Origin: Lichenibacterium ramalinae
GTDB lineage: Bacteria; Pseudomonadota; Alphaproteobacteria; Rhizobiales; Beijerinckiaceae
Direction: 5' to 3'
DNA: 64,000 bases
NCBI RefSeq assembly: GCF_004137085.1
Contig: NZ_QYBC01000018.1
Coordinates: 83,913 to 147,912, forward strand
Made by a program: the position numbers and the translations under genes. Of the stretch, positions 26,685 through 35,437 are shown in pieces. Numbering within the stretch: position 1 is the first letter of the stretch; each line of letters starts with the position of its first letter. Under the pieces are notes generated by a model. The model saw nothing but the letters and a program-made list of their open reading frames with translations, was not told the DNA's origin and searched no databases.

Positions 26685-27925
26685 CACACCACCCCTTCCG
26701 CCCGCAGCGCCGCCACGGCAGCCTCCCCGAGGCCCAGTTCGCCCAGGACCTCGCCGGTATGCGCCCCCACGGCCGGGCCGGGCCAGCGGATGGCGCCCGG
26801 GTCGTCGGCGACGTGCGGCACGACGCCCGCCTGGAGCACGGGCCGGCCGAAGGCCGGGTCTTCCACTTCCCGCACCATGCCCCGGTGCCGGAACTGCGGG
26901 TCGGCCGCGACCGCGGCGGCCGAGGCGATCAGCGTCGCCGGGATGTCGGCGGCTTCGAGCCTCCGGTCGCAATCCGCGGCCGTCAGCGTGCCGGTCCAGG
27001 CGCCGATCAGCCGGTCGAGCTCCTCGACGTTGGCGAGCCGCGCGGGATTGTCGACGAAGCGCGGGTCGGCGGCGAGTTCGGGCCGCCCCATCAGGGCGGC
27101 GAGCCGGGCGAAGAGCGGCTGGGAGTTGGCCGCGAGGACGATCCACGTCCCGTCCGCGCAGGGATAGGCGCTGGTCGGGGCGGCGGTGGGGATGCGCGAG
27201 CCGGCGGGCTGGCGCACCGTGCCCAGCACCCCGTATTCGGGCAGCAGCCCTTCCATCATGGAGAGCACGGAATCGGTCAGGGCCACGTCGAGCGTGCGGC
27301 CCCGCCCGTCGCCGACCCGGGCGGCGTCGCGGCGCCACAGCGCCGCCATGATGCCGAAGGCGCCGTAGAGCCCGGCGAGGCTGTCGCCGATCGAGATGCC
27401 GATGCGAATCGGCGGCAGGTCGGTCGTGCCGGCCGGGTGGTTGCACAGGTGCCGCAGCCCGCCGAGGGCCTCGCCGATGACGCCGAAAGCGGCGCGGTCG
27501 CGGTAGGGCCCGTCCTGTCCGAACCCCGAGATATGCGCCACGACGAGGTCGGGCCGCCCGGCCCGCAGCGCGGCGTCGCCGAGGCCCATCCTGTCGAGCT
27601 GGCCGGGGCGGAAGTTCTCGACCACGACGTCGGAGCGGGCCGCGAGGTCGCGCACGATGGCGGCGGCCTTGGGGTGCTTCAGGTTCAGCGTGATCGAGCG
27701 CTTGTTGCGCCCGTGCATGGACCACCAGGGCGCATGGCCGTCGACCAGCTGCCCCCACTGGCGCACCGGATCGCCGCCCGGCGGCTCCACCTTCACGACA
27801 TCCGCCCCGAGATCGGCGAGGAGCCGCGTGCAGAAGGGCGCCGCCACGAAGTGGCCGAGCTCGAGGACGCGGAGGCCCGCGAGGGGGCCGGCGGCTGGGG
27901 ATGTCTGGCTGGCGATGTCGGACAT
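26684..27925 (-). CDS. CaiB/BaiF (class III) CoA-transferase
   Basis: A 413-residue family III CoA-transferase. It has the N-terminal LAGLRVLELGHFVAAPFCTR, GADVVKVEPPGGDPVR and the chain NKRSITLNLKHP. Asp181 in ISIGDSLAGLYGAF is the expected CoA-ester-forming Asp. The enzyme moves CoA between carboxylic acids, usually from succinyl-CoA. Overlap with the HMG-CoA-lyase-like gene suggests a two-step activation-cleavage pathway for a branched or hydroxylated dicarboxylic acid; the acid itself cannot be named. It is divergent from the chemotaxis receptor gene. Confidence 0.9.
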   Translation of the reverse strand: MSDIASQTSPAAGPLAGLRVLELGHFVAAPFCTRLLADLGADVVKVEPPGGDPVRQWGQLVDGHAPWWSMHGRNKRSITLNLKHPKAAAIVRDLAARSDVVVENFRPGQLDRMGLGDAALRAGRPDLVVAHISGFGQDGPYRDRAAFGVIGEALGGLRHLCNHPAGTTDLPPIRIGISIGDSLAGLYGAFGIMAALWRRDAARVGDGRGRTLDVALTDSVLSMMEGLLPEYGVLGTVRQPAGSRIPTAAPTSAYPCADGTWIVLAANSQPLFARLAALMGRPELAADPRFVDNPARLANVEELDRLIGAWTGTLTAADCDRRLEAADIPATLIASAAAVAADPQFRHRGMVREVEDPAFGRPVLQAGVVPHVADDPGAIRWPGPAVGAHTGEVLGELGLGEAAVAALRAEGVV

Positions 27926-28298
27926 GCGGCTCCTCCGTCCCGGCGCGAGCCCCGCGCTTTACGCCAGTTGCGGGCGTCGGCAAACCTCGCAAGCGGCCCA
28001 GAGGAGCCCGCCTCGTCCCCGCCGCGCTGCGACATCTCTGCCGATCCGCCGCGGGTGCTTTCCGGTTTAAGCCAAAAACATTCATATCGCGCCCGGCATT
28101 GCTCGAATTGCGCTCAATGGTTCCTGGTCTCGACCATGGGTGTCAACTATATCAAACGATGTTATCCGTTCTTTAATCCGTATGTCTCAAAAGGAGTGCA
28201 GTTGGATCGGCGGAGATGCAGTGACTAAACCTGAGGTTTGCGCTTTGCGCGGATCTGCCGAGTTTGTACAGACTGCAAATCCCTTGGAGACGTTACGT
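27926..28298. other. A+T-richer intergenic region upstream of the PAS-chemoreceptor
   Basis: These 373 bases separate divergent starts. From about 28060 to 28290 the composition is clearly more A+T-rich than the rest of the window, and the stretch must contain the chemoreceptor promoter. An upstream in-frame ATG at 28140 would extend the receptor by 53 residues, but that segment shows no conserved domain and the composition is that of non-coding DNA. No hairpin or RNA gene is evident. Confidence 0.5.
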
Positions 28299-30098
28299 AT
28301 GTTCAGGTTGGTGGGATCCGGAGCCAGCAAGGCGAGCAACATCCTGGCCGCGCTCGACAGGTCTATGGCACGCATCGATTTCGATCCGACCGGCAACATT
28401 CTCGACGCGAATACCAACTTCTGTTCGGCGCTGGGCTATGATCTGTCCGAGATCCGCGGCCGCCACCACAGCCTCTTCGTCGATCCGGAGCAGGTGAGCG
28501 GCCACATTTACAAGGAGTTCTGGGCGAAGCTCGGCCGAGGCGAGTTCGATGCCGGCGAATACAGGCGCATCGCCAAGGGCGGGCGTGAAGTCTGGATCCA
28601 GGCGTCCTACAACCCCGTGCGCGACGCCCGCGGCGCCGTGGTCCGCATCGTCAAGCAGGCGGTCGACATCACGGCCGAGAAGCTCCGCACGGCCGAGGTC
28701 GGCGCCAAGCTCGACGCGATCGGCCGCGCCCAGGCCGTGATCGAGTTCACCGTCTCGGGCGAGATCCTCACCGCCAACCAGAACTTCCTCGACACCGTCG
28801 GCTACCGGCTGGAGGAGATCCAGGGCCAGCACCACCGCATGTTCGTCGAGCCGGACTATGCCCGCTCGCCGGACTACGAGGGGCTGTGGAGCCGGTTGCG
28901 CCAGGGCGAATACGTGGCGGCCGAGTTCAAGCGGATCGGCAAGGCCGGTCGGGTGATCTGGATCCAGGCCTCCTACAACCCGATCTTCGACCTCGGCGGC
29001 AAGGTGACCAAGGTCGTCAAGTTCGCGACCGACGTTTCCGACCGGGTGCGGGCCGTCGAGGCCATCGCGGCGGGGCTGAAGCAGCTGTCGGACGGCGATC
29101 TCGATTGCGGCATCGCGGCCGCCCTGCAGCCGAGCTTCGAGCCGCTTCGGATCAACTTCAACGACTCGGTCGTCAAGATCAGCCAGACGCTGCAGGGCAT
29201 CAGTGCCCGCAGCGCCACCATCCGGTCCGGCACGCGGGAAATCTCGACCGCCGCCGACGACCTCAGCCGCCGCACCGAGCAGCAGGCGGCGAGCCTCGAG
29301 CAGACGGCGGCGGCGCTCGACGAGATCACCGCCACGGTGCGCAAGACCGCCGAGGGCTCCAAGCACACGCGCTCGGTCGTCGGCACGGCGCGCAAGAACG
29401 CCGAATCCTCCGAGCAGGTCGTGTCGCAGGCGGTCGAAGCCATGAACGGCATCGAGAAGTCCTCGCGCGAGATCAGCCAGATCATCGGGGTGATCGACGA
29501 GATCGCCTTCCAGACCAACCTGCTGGCGCTCAACGCCGGCGTCGAGGCGGCGCGGGCCGGGGACGCGGGCCGGGGCTTCGCCGTCGTGGCGTCCGAGGTG
29601 CGGGCCCTGGCCCAGCGTTCGGCCGATGCCGCCAAGGAGATCAAGCGGCTGATCTCGAGTTCCGGCCGCCACGTCGAGCAGGGCGTGGCCCTGGTGGGGC
29701 AGGCCGGAGCGGCCCTGAACGTCATCGCCGGGCAGGTGACGGAGATCGACGCCATCGTGGGCGAGATCGCGTCCTCGTCGCAGGAGCAGTCGAACGCGCT
29801 CGAGGAGGTGAACGTCGCCGTCAACCAGATGGACCAGGTGACGCAGCAGAACGCCGCCATGGTGGAACAGACCACCGCGGCCAGCCAGGCCCTGGCGGGC
29901 GACGCCGATGCCCTGTCCGAGCTCGTCGGGCGCTTCCGCCTGGCGGGAAGCGCCGGGATCGAGGCCGTGCCGACGCGGGCCAGCGCCAGGCCCCGCGCCG
30001 CCTCGGCGCCCGTCCCCGCCCTGCGGTCCGTCGGGCGCGGCGGCGCCGCCCGCAAGCCTGCCGCCGCGGCCGCGCCGGCGGACTGGGAAGAGTTCTAA
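28299..30098 (+). CDS. Soluble methyl-accepting chemotaxis protein with two PAS domains
   Basis: A 599-residue receptor with no transmembrane segment. Two PAS domains (about 15-120 and 135-245) share the motif WIQASYNP and resemble Aer/BdlA-type redox or flavin/heme PAS modules. A short HAMP-like stretch ([13 protein letters not shown]) precedes the methyl-accepting signalling region, whose tip is [20 protein letters not shown]. The protein ends in DWEEF, resembling the xWxxF pentapeptide that tethers CheR/CheB. It probably senses intracellular energy or redox state and feeds a CheA/CheW array. ATG 28299 has GGAGA nine bases upstream. No other che genes are present, so it acts on a distant cluster. 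Confidence 0.9.
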   Translation: MFRLVGSGASKASNILAALDRSMARIDFDPTGNILDANTNFCSALGYDLSEIRGRHHSLFVDPEQVSGHIYKEFWAKLGRGEFDAGEYRRIAKGGREVWIQASYNPVRDARGAVVRIVKQAVDITAEKLRTAEVGAKLDAIGRAQAVIEFTVSGEILTANQNFLDTVGYRLEEIQGQHHRMFVEPDYARSPDYEGLWSRLRQGEYVAAEFKRIGKAGRVIWIQASYNPIFDLGGKVTKVVKFATDVSDRVRAVEAIAAGLKQLSDGDLDCGIAAALQPSFEPLRINFNDSVVKISQTLQGISARSATIRSGTREISTAADDLSRRTEQQAASLEQTAAALDEITATVRKTAEGSKHTRSVVGTARKNAESSEQVVSQAVEAMNGIEKSSREISQIIGVIDEIAFQTNLLALNAGVEAARAGDAGRGFAVVASEVRALAQRSADAAKEIKRLISSSGRHVEQGVALVGQAGAALNVIAGQVTEIDAIVGEIASSSQEQSNALEEVNVAVNQMDQVTQQNAAMVEQTTAASQALAGDADALSELVGRFRLAGSAGIEAVPTRASARPRAASAPVPALRSVGRGGAARKPAAAAAPADWEEF

Positions 30099-30109
30099 GC
30101 CGACTCCCG

Positions 30110-30530
30110 CGGCATGGCGGAGTTGCGCGACTGACGTTTCTGGACGGCGAGGCCTCGATCCGCCGCTCCACCACCTCGACGAGGAACCACCCGTCGAGGG
30201 TTTAGGGTGAAGCGCTGGAAGACCGCGGCCCCTTCGGCGTCCCGGTCGTCGGGCACGCGGTAGGCGCCCAGCCGGTCGAGGGACTCGTCTGCCGGCACGA
30301 AGCGGGCGTCGAGGTCGCCGTCGTAGGTGTCCGGCATGGACATAGCGTCGGGTGCGTTCGCGGCGAGGTGCGCCGCGGTCGCGGCGATGTCGGCCGTGCC
30401 GACGGCGATGTGCTGGACGCCCGAGCCGAAGGACTCCGCCAGGAACCGCGCCGCGCCCGTGTGCCGGCTCGGCGAGCCGTCGAGCACGAGCGACAGCGAG
30501 AAGTCGCGGTGCTCCAGCACTCCGTGTGTC
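30110..30530 (-). pseudogene. Decayed fragment of a 4-hydroxyphenylpyruvate-dioxygenase-like (VOC) domain
   Basis: On the minus strand a frame reads GVLEHRDFSLSLVLDG, RHTGAARFLAESFGSGVQHI and AVFQRFTL, matching the C-terminal VOC half of bifunctional sugar-phosphate-isomerase/HPPD (3-dehydroshikimate dehydratase QsuB type) proteins. The frame then breaks: the next frame continues LDGWFLVEVVERR as the family expects. The break coincides with ACCCTAAACCCT in the coding strand, explained by a 7-base insertion. The N-terminal two thirds of such a protein are missing upstream. This is a remnant and not expected to be functional. Confidence 0.65.
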
Positions 30531-30822
30531 TTGGATCGCCTCGGCGGATCCAGGCGACGAAACCGCTCTCGATGCGGAGTTGGATCGCATTCGCCGAGGG
30601 CGAAGGCGCTTGGGCTGGAGCGGGTGAAACCGGGGTGGCGCCGGGCAGGGGAGCGGTCCCGGTCTCGCAGGCGGGGCTCGGCGGATTTGCATCGGCACCT
30701 GCCGCAGCATCGCGTCCCGCCCCTGCACGGGATCTGCACGGATCTCCCGATCCTCTGCACATCTCGCGACACGGCGCTGCACGCCGCTTGGGGATACTCG
30801 CCCCATGCAGAACCCCACCCCT

Positions 30823-30858
30823 CCCCACCCCGCTCTCTCACCCCACCCCGCTCTCTCA
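30823..30858. repeat. 18-base tandem repeat in a C-rich tract
   Basis: CCCCACCCCGCTCTCTCA occurs twice in perfect tandem and is flanked on both sides by partial copies (CCCCACCC at 30813-30820 and 30859-30867). The rest of the 30531-31007 gap holds no gene I can support. The tract is strand-biased in C and looks like expandable intergenic DNA. Confidence 0.8.
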
Positions 30859-31007
30859 CCCCACCCCCTTCTCCCTCCCCGCCCGCGCCTTCCACGGCGG
30901 TTGCTCGATGACGCCTGGTGGCTCGCCGAGGCCATCGCCGGGCCCTCCGCGCTGATCATCCCCTTCTCTCTTTCGCCCCGCGCGCGACACCGCGAGGAGG
31001 GGACGCC

Positions 31008-32306
31008 ATGACGGTCTTCGTCAAACGCGGCCTGGCGCTCCGGGCACCCGGTCTGTTCGGGCCCGAACTCGTCTGCGTGGCGGTGGCCGATCGGTCGTTC
31101 TGGTTGCATGGCCTCGGCCTCTCCGTCCCCCTGTTCTTCGCCGCCGTCGCCGCGACGGCCTGGACGGTCCAGGTGCGCCGCGTCAGCCCGGCGCGGCGTG
31201 CCCTCGCCGTCGTGCTCCTCCTGGTGGCGCTCGCACCCGCGGTCGACCGGCTGACGCCACTGTCCTCGATCCTGGCCGTGCTCGGCACGGCGTTCGCCAT
31301 CCGGCTGGGCACCCTCGACGGTCGCCTCAGGTGGGGTGCGGAGACCCGGGCTTCGACGCTGCTCTTCTTCCGCGGCCCCGTGCAGGCGGTGCGGGATCTC
31401 CGACGTCGACGAGCTTCCAAGCGCCGCCGGGAGAGGACGGCGGATGCCCCGTCGCGTGCGCTTCACTGGCTGGGCTGGATCGTCCCAGCCGTCCTGTTCA
31501 CCCTCTTCCTGGCGCTGCTGGCCAGCGCCAACCCGGTGATATCGCGTGTGGTCCTCGACGCGACGTCGGATTGGGGCGTGACCCTGGTGCAGGTCCCGCG
31601 ATGTTTCTTCTGGCTCTGCGTGTTGGCGGCGGTGTGGCCCGCCATCCGAATTCGGCGGCCATGTCCCGTGGTCGCGCCGCCCGGCATCCCGCGCCTGGCG
31701 GACGCCCGTGACAGCGAGTTGGAGGAACTCGCGGCGCTGCTCCGGTCCTCGCGCGCCGTGTCGCGCGCGCTGCTCGTGCTCTGCGCGTTGCTCGCCCTGC
31801 AACTCGGCCTGGACGGCGCCTATCTGTGGGGAGCTCTCGCCCTTCCGCAGGGCATCACCTACGCCGATTACGCGCACCGCGGCGCCTATCCGCTGGTCGT
31901 CACCGCGCTCCTGGCGGCGGCCCTCGTCCTCGTGGTCCGCCGTCCAGGCGGCCCGCCGGTGTCGCGCGCCAACGCGGTGCTGCTCGTCGTCTTCCTCATG
32001 GAGAACGTCCTGCTGGTCGCGTCGGCCATGCAAAGGCTCGCCCTCTACGTCGCCGTCTACGGCCTCACCCAATGGCGGGTCGCGGCCTTCGCCTGGATGG
32101 GGTTGGTCGCCGTCGGTGTCGGGCTCGTCGTCCTGCAGGGCATGCTGCGCCGCGACAACCGGTGGCTGGTGACCAGGAGCCTCCTGGCGGCGCTGGCGAT
32201 GATCTACGCCTGGTGCCTCGCCGACGTCCCCGGGTCGTCGCCGACTACGACGTCGCCCGTTGCGCGGAACTGCACGGCGGAGGACCGGCGCTCGACGTCG
32301 CGATGA
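31008..32306 (+). CDS. DUF4173 family membrane protein, frameshifted near its C-terminus
   Basis: A polytopic inner-membrane protein, 432 residues as read. About ten hydrophobic helices and a basic cytoplasmic loop (RRRRASKRRRERT) match the DUF4173 family, as do GITYADYAHRGAYPLVVTAL and the FLMENVLLVASAMQRLALY region. The last 25 residues (after CLADVPG) are out of frame: the family-like continuation RVVADYDVARC lies in the next frame from about 32230. A missing C in the run GTCCCCGGG (32226-32234) would explain it. ATG 31008 is preceded by GAGGAGGGG, a strong ribosome site. It is upstream of and on the same strand as the two-component genes, so it probably belongs to their operon and may be a signalling partner. 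Confidence 0.75.
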   Translation: MTVFVKRGLALRAPGLFGPELVCVAVADRSFWLHGLGLSVPLFFAAVAATAWTVQVRRVSPARRALAVVLLLVALAPAVDRLTPLSSILAVLGTAFAIRLGTLDGRLRWGAETRASTLLFFRGPVQAVRDLRRRRASKRRRERTADAPSRALHWLGWIVPAVLFTLFLALLASANPVISRVVLDATSDWGVTLVQVPRCFFWLCVLAAVWPAIRIRRPCPVVAPPGIPRLADARDSELEELAALLRSSRAVSRALLVLCALLALQLGLDGAYLWGALALPQGITYADYAHRGAYPLVVTALLAAALVLVVRRPGGPPVSRANAVLLVVFLMENVLLVASAMQRLALYVAVYGLTQWRVAAFAWMGLVAVGVGLVVLQGMLRRDNRWLVTRSLLAALAMIYAWCLADVPGSSPTTTSPVARNCTAEDRRSTSR

Positions 32307-32551
32307 TGCAGGAGCTTGGCATGGACGCCATTCCGGCGGTCGACCGTTTCGTTGCGGCCGCCCCGGACTCCTGGGGACGGGACGCCTTGACGGGATGGCG
32401 CGCCAGGACGGCGGCCGAGTTGCGCCGCGCGTCGGCGGATTGGAGAAGCTGGACCGTCGAAGGCTGGCGGCTTTCGCGTTATCTCGATAGATCCAACGTC
32501 TACGAGCCGGCTGTTGCGGTGCCCCACCGACGGCGTGGACGGGTGACGACG
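32228..32551 (+). pseudogene. Out-of-frame C-terminal part of the DUF4173 gene
   Basis: This frame reads RVVADYDVARCAELHGGGP, then MMQELGMDAIPAVDRF and DWRSWTVEGWRLSRYLD, which is the expected end of DUF4173 proteins. It carries no stop before the response regulator and runs into MSAPEILVADDD in the same frame. If translated by frameshifting, the product would be a DUF4173-response regulator fusion. More likely the segment is separated from its start by a single-base deletion, real or a sequencing error in a C-run. Confidence 0.6.
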
Positions 32552-33247
32552 ATGAGCGCTCCCGAGATCCTGGTGGCCGACGACGATCCGCACATCCGGG
32601 ATGTGATCGGCTTCGCGCTCCGTCGTGCCGGCATGGAGCCCGAGATGGCGCGCGACGGGAGCGAAGCGCTGCGCCTGTTCCGCACGCGCCGGTTCGGGCT
32701 GGCCGTGCTCGACATCGGCATGCCGGAGATGGACGGGCTCGATCTCTGCCGCGAGATCCGCCGGACATCACAGCTTCCGATCCTGTTCCTGTCGGCACGG
32801 GACGAGGAGGTGGACCGCATCCTGGGTCTCGAGATCGGCGGGGACGACTATCTCACCAAGCCCTTCAGTCCGCGGGAACTCGTCGCGCGGGTCAAGGCCA
32901 TCCTGAAGCGGACCCGTCCGGCCCCGGCTGCCGCCCGCACGTTGGCTCAAGGTCGCCTGACGCTGGACGAGGATGCCCACCTGGCGGCGTTCGCCGGCAA
33001 GCCCCTGGCGTTGACTGCGCTGGAATTCGCGATCCTGTCGGCCCTGATGGCGCGTGCCCGCGCGGCCCTCACGCGCGACCGGATCCTCGACGCCGCCTAC
33101 GGGGTGGGGACCGCGGTCTCCGACCGCACCGTGGACAGCCACGTCCGCAACATCCGGGCGAAGCTGGCCGCCGTGGGCTGCGCCGACGCGATCGAGACCG
33201 TCCACGGGGTCGGGTTCCGTCTCGGGGCCTGCGGCGGCGACACTTGA
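32552..33247 (+). CDS. CreB-like OmpR-family response regulator
   Basis: A 231-residue response regulator. The receiver domain has the acidic pocket at D10-D12, the phospho-acceptor at Asp54 (VLDIGMP) and a Lys in TKPFSPRE. The stretch FLSARDEEVDRILGLEIGGD is very like E. coli CreB. The C-terminal winged helix includes LTALEFAILSALM and SDRTVDSHVRNIRAKLAAVG. It is phosphorylated by the kinase encoded next; targets are unknown. ATG 32552 is the first codon of the conserved domain; the frame is open upstream because of the DUF4173 frameshift. Its stop overlaps the TTG start of the kinase gene. Confidence 0.9.
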   Translation: MSAPEILVADDDPHIRDVIGFALRRAGMEPEMARDGSEALRLFRTRRFGLAVLDIGMPEMDGLDLCREIRRTSQLPILFLSARDEEVDRILGLEIGGDDYLTKPFSPRELVARVKAILKRTRPAPAAARTLAQGRLTLDEDAHLAAFAGKPLALTALEFAILSALMARARAALTRDRILDAAYGVGTAVSDRTVDSHVRNIRAKLAAVGCADAIETVHGVGFRLGACGGDT

Positions 33248-35247
33248 GGCCGGCGCTCTGGCGGTCGGGCCGCCCGAGCCTCGGGCTCGTGCTGTCGCTC
33301 GTGCTGGCCACCGTGCTGGCGTTGCCGCTGGCCGGCATCCTCGCCTCCGGGATCTACGACGACCAACTCGTGCGCCGCACCGAGGCCGAGCTCCTCGCCC
33401 AGTCCGTGGCGCTCGCCGCGGCCATCGCGCGCGAGGCCGCCGCCACTCTGCCGGCCGACGTGGCCCTCGGCAGCGCGGTCGCCGAGGGCCACGCCATGGG
33501 CCTCGGTGCCGACCTCGGCGCGGCGCTGCCGCCACGCCCCGATGCCATGCCGCCGACGTTTCCCGCCGACCCGGCTTTCCTGGCACTCGGCGCGCGGGTG
33601 ACACCGGATCTCGCCGCCACCCAGGCCGTGACGCTGGCCGGCTTCCGGCTGCTCGACCCCTCCGGCACCGTCATCGCGGGCCGGGGCGAGATCGGCCAGT
33701 CGCTGGCCCATGTCGACGAGGTCGCCGAAGCCCTGCACGGTCGCACGACGGCGGCGTTGCGCCGTCGACTGTCGAAGCATCCCTATCCTCCGTTGGGGTC
33801 GCTCAGCCGCGGTCGCCCCTACCGGCTCTTCCTCGCCGTCCCCATCGTCGTGCGGCACCGCGTGGCGGGGGTCCTCTACGCGTCGCGCACGCCGGTCGAC
33901 ATCCTGGGCAGCCTCTACGGCCAGCGCGAAGCGCTGGGTCTTGCCGCGATGGCCGTGGTCGCCGCCGCGGCGCTGGCCGGGCTCGTCCTGCATCGCGCCA
34001 TCAGCCTGCCGGTGCGCGAACTGGTCAGTCTGACGGTGGCGATCGGCAGCGGCGATCGGGCAGCCGTGGCGTCGCATCGACACCACGGTACGGTCGAGTT
34101 CGCTGCCCTCGCCGGTAGCCTGCGCGAGATGGCGGCCCGCCTGACGAACCGGAGCGACGCCGTGTCGAGCTTCGCCGCCCATGTGTCCCATGAGCTGAAG
34201 TCTCCGCTGACGGCCATCCGAGGCACGGCGGAACTGCTGCGCGACGACGACAGTGGGATGGGCGCGGGGGAGCGTTCTCGCTTCTTCGACCACCTGCTGG
34301 CCGATACCGACCGCCTCGGGGCCCTGCTGTCCCGCCTCAGGGACCTGGCGCGGGCCGAGGCGGAGCCGACGGCCGGCAGTGCGACGCTCGCTCCCGCGCT
34401 CGGTCTCCTGCGGGCGCGGTTCCCGGCGCTCTCGATCCGGGGCGAAGGGGATGTCGAAGCGGCACTGGGCGTCTCGGCCGACAACCTCGTCGTGCTCCTG
34501 TCCCATCTCGCCGACAATGCCGGACGCCACGGGGCGGCCACGCTCCGCGTGTCGGCGCGGCGCGGCGGGCCCTTCGTCCGCATCGAGGTCCGCGACGACG
34601 GATCCGGCATCTCCGCCGGGAACCGCGCCCGTGTCTTCGACAGCTTCTTCACGACCAGGCGCGAGGACGGGGGCACCGGGATGGGGCTGTCCATCGTGCG
34701 CGCGCTCGTCGGTGCCCACGGCGGCACGGTGGATCTCCTCGACACCGAGGGCGGCGCGGGCTTCGCCCTCGCCGTGCCCGCGCTCCCCCATCCGTCGCCG
34801 GGGCCGGCCAACGCGGGCATTGCCAGCCGAAGGCGGTGGGCCGCCCTCGCCGCCACGATCGCGGTGGTGATGACGGGGCTGGCGCTCCGCGGATTCGGGC
34901 CAGGGCTCGGCCTGCCTTTCGCGGTGACTAAGTACGGCGGTTCCGTCCTGTGGGGGGCGATGGTCTACGGCCTCCTGGCGTGCGTGGTGCCGGGCGTGCC
35001 TCGCGGCAGGCTCGCCGGTTCCGCGCTGGCGCTGGCCGTGGCGGTGGAGCTGTTCAGGCTGCTCCACACCCCGGCCCTCGACGCCTTCCGGCTCACCGCC
35101 GCCGGGACGCTTCTGGTGGGCCGCGTGTTCTCGGGCTGGGACGTGGCGGCCTATGCGGCCGGCATCGGGGCGGCATGGACGTTCGATCGGCCGGCGCTGG
35201 CCCTTGGGCGCGATCCGGGATGCCCCGAGGGTGAAGATCCTCGATAG
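33244..35247 (+). CDS. CreC-like sensor histidine kinase fused to a C-terminal DUF2809 membrane domain
   Basis: A 667-residue protein. Two transmembrane helices (about 14-36 and 230-250) flank an extracytoplasmic sensor region. Then come HAMP, the phospho-acceptor box HVSHELKSPLTAIRGTAELL (His316) and an ATPase domain with DDGSGI and GGTGMGLSIVRAL. These resemble CreC. Unusually, the kinase is followed by about 120 residues with four hydrophobic helices: AVTKYGGSVLWGAMVYGLLA, then ELFRLLHTPALDAFRLTAAG and GRVFSGWDVAAYAAGIGAAW. This matches DUF2809, normally a free-standing small membrane protein. The kinase core would thus be held between two membrane anchors. The start is TTG 33244, overlapping the regulator stop (TTGA). 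Confidence 0.85.
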   Translation: MRPALWRSGRPSLGLVLSLVLATVLALPLAGILASGIYDDQLVRRTEAELLAQSVALAAAIAREAAATLPADVALGSAVAEGHAMGLGADLGAALPPRPDAMPPTFPADPAFLALGARVTPDLAATQAVTLAGFRLLDPSGTVIAGRGEIGQSLAHVDEVAEALHGRTTAALRRRLSKHPYPPLGSLSRGRPYRLFLAVPIVVRHRVAGVLYASRTPVDILGSLYGQREALGLAAMAVVAAAALAGLVLHRAISLPVRELVSLTVAIGSGDRAAVASHRHHGTVEFAALAGSLREMAARLTNRSDAVSSFAAHVSHELKSPLTAIRGTAELLRDDDSGMGAGERSRFFDHLLADTDRLGALLSRLRDLARAEAEPTAGSATLAPALGLLRARFPALSIRGEGDVEAALGVSADNLVVLLSHLADNAGRHGAATLRVSARRGGPFVRIEVRDDGSGISAGNRARVFDSFFTTRREDGGTGMGLSIVRALVGAHGGTVDLLDTEGGAGFALAVPALPHPSPGPANAGIASRRRWAALAATIAVVMTGLALRGFGPGLGLPFAVTKYGGSVLWGAMVYGLLACVVPGVPRGRLAGSALALAVAVELFRLLHTPALDAFRLTAAGTLLVGRVFSGWDVAAYAAGIGAAWTFDRPALALGRDPGCPEGEDPR

Positions 35248-35248
35248 A

Positions 35249-35263
35249 CGGCGGCACCCGCCG
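35249..35263. terminator. Short GC hairpin after the histidine kinase gene
   Basis: CGGCGG-CAC-CCGCCG starts two bases after the TAG stop. It is a perfect 6-bp stem with a three-base loop but without a T-run. It may act as a transcription end or an mRNA-stabilising hairpin. The remaining bases up to the AraC gene show nothing further. Confidence 0.35.
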
Positions 35264-35437
35264 GCATCGATGGCGAGTGGGAGCGGCCGAAGCCGACTTC
35301 CGAGCCGGCCCTGTCATCGCCACGGCCGGCGCTCCGGCCTGGAGCACAGGTCCCGTCTTTCGACCGACGCGCTGCGCCGCGGGCCTGGTGAACCCATCGC
35401 GTGCCGGATGTGCCGCAGGCGCGACGGCCCGCCGCTC

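Noticed and set aside
30823..30867. Possible CRISPR or attachment site
   Set aside because: Only two perfect 18-mers without spacers in a C-rich tract; no integrase or cas gene nearby.
28293..32798. Minus-strand frame of 1501 codons
   Set aside because: Crosses the chemoreceptor, the pseudogene and the DUF4173 gene in antisense; only a stop-free artefact of high G+C.
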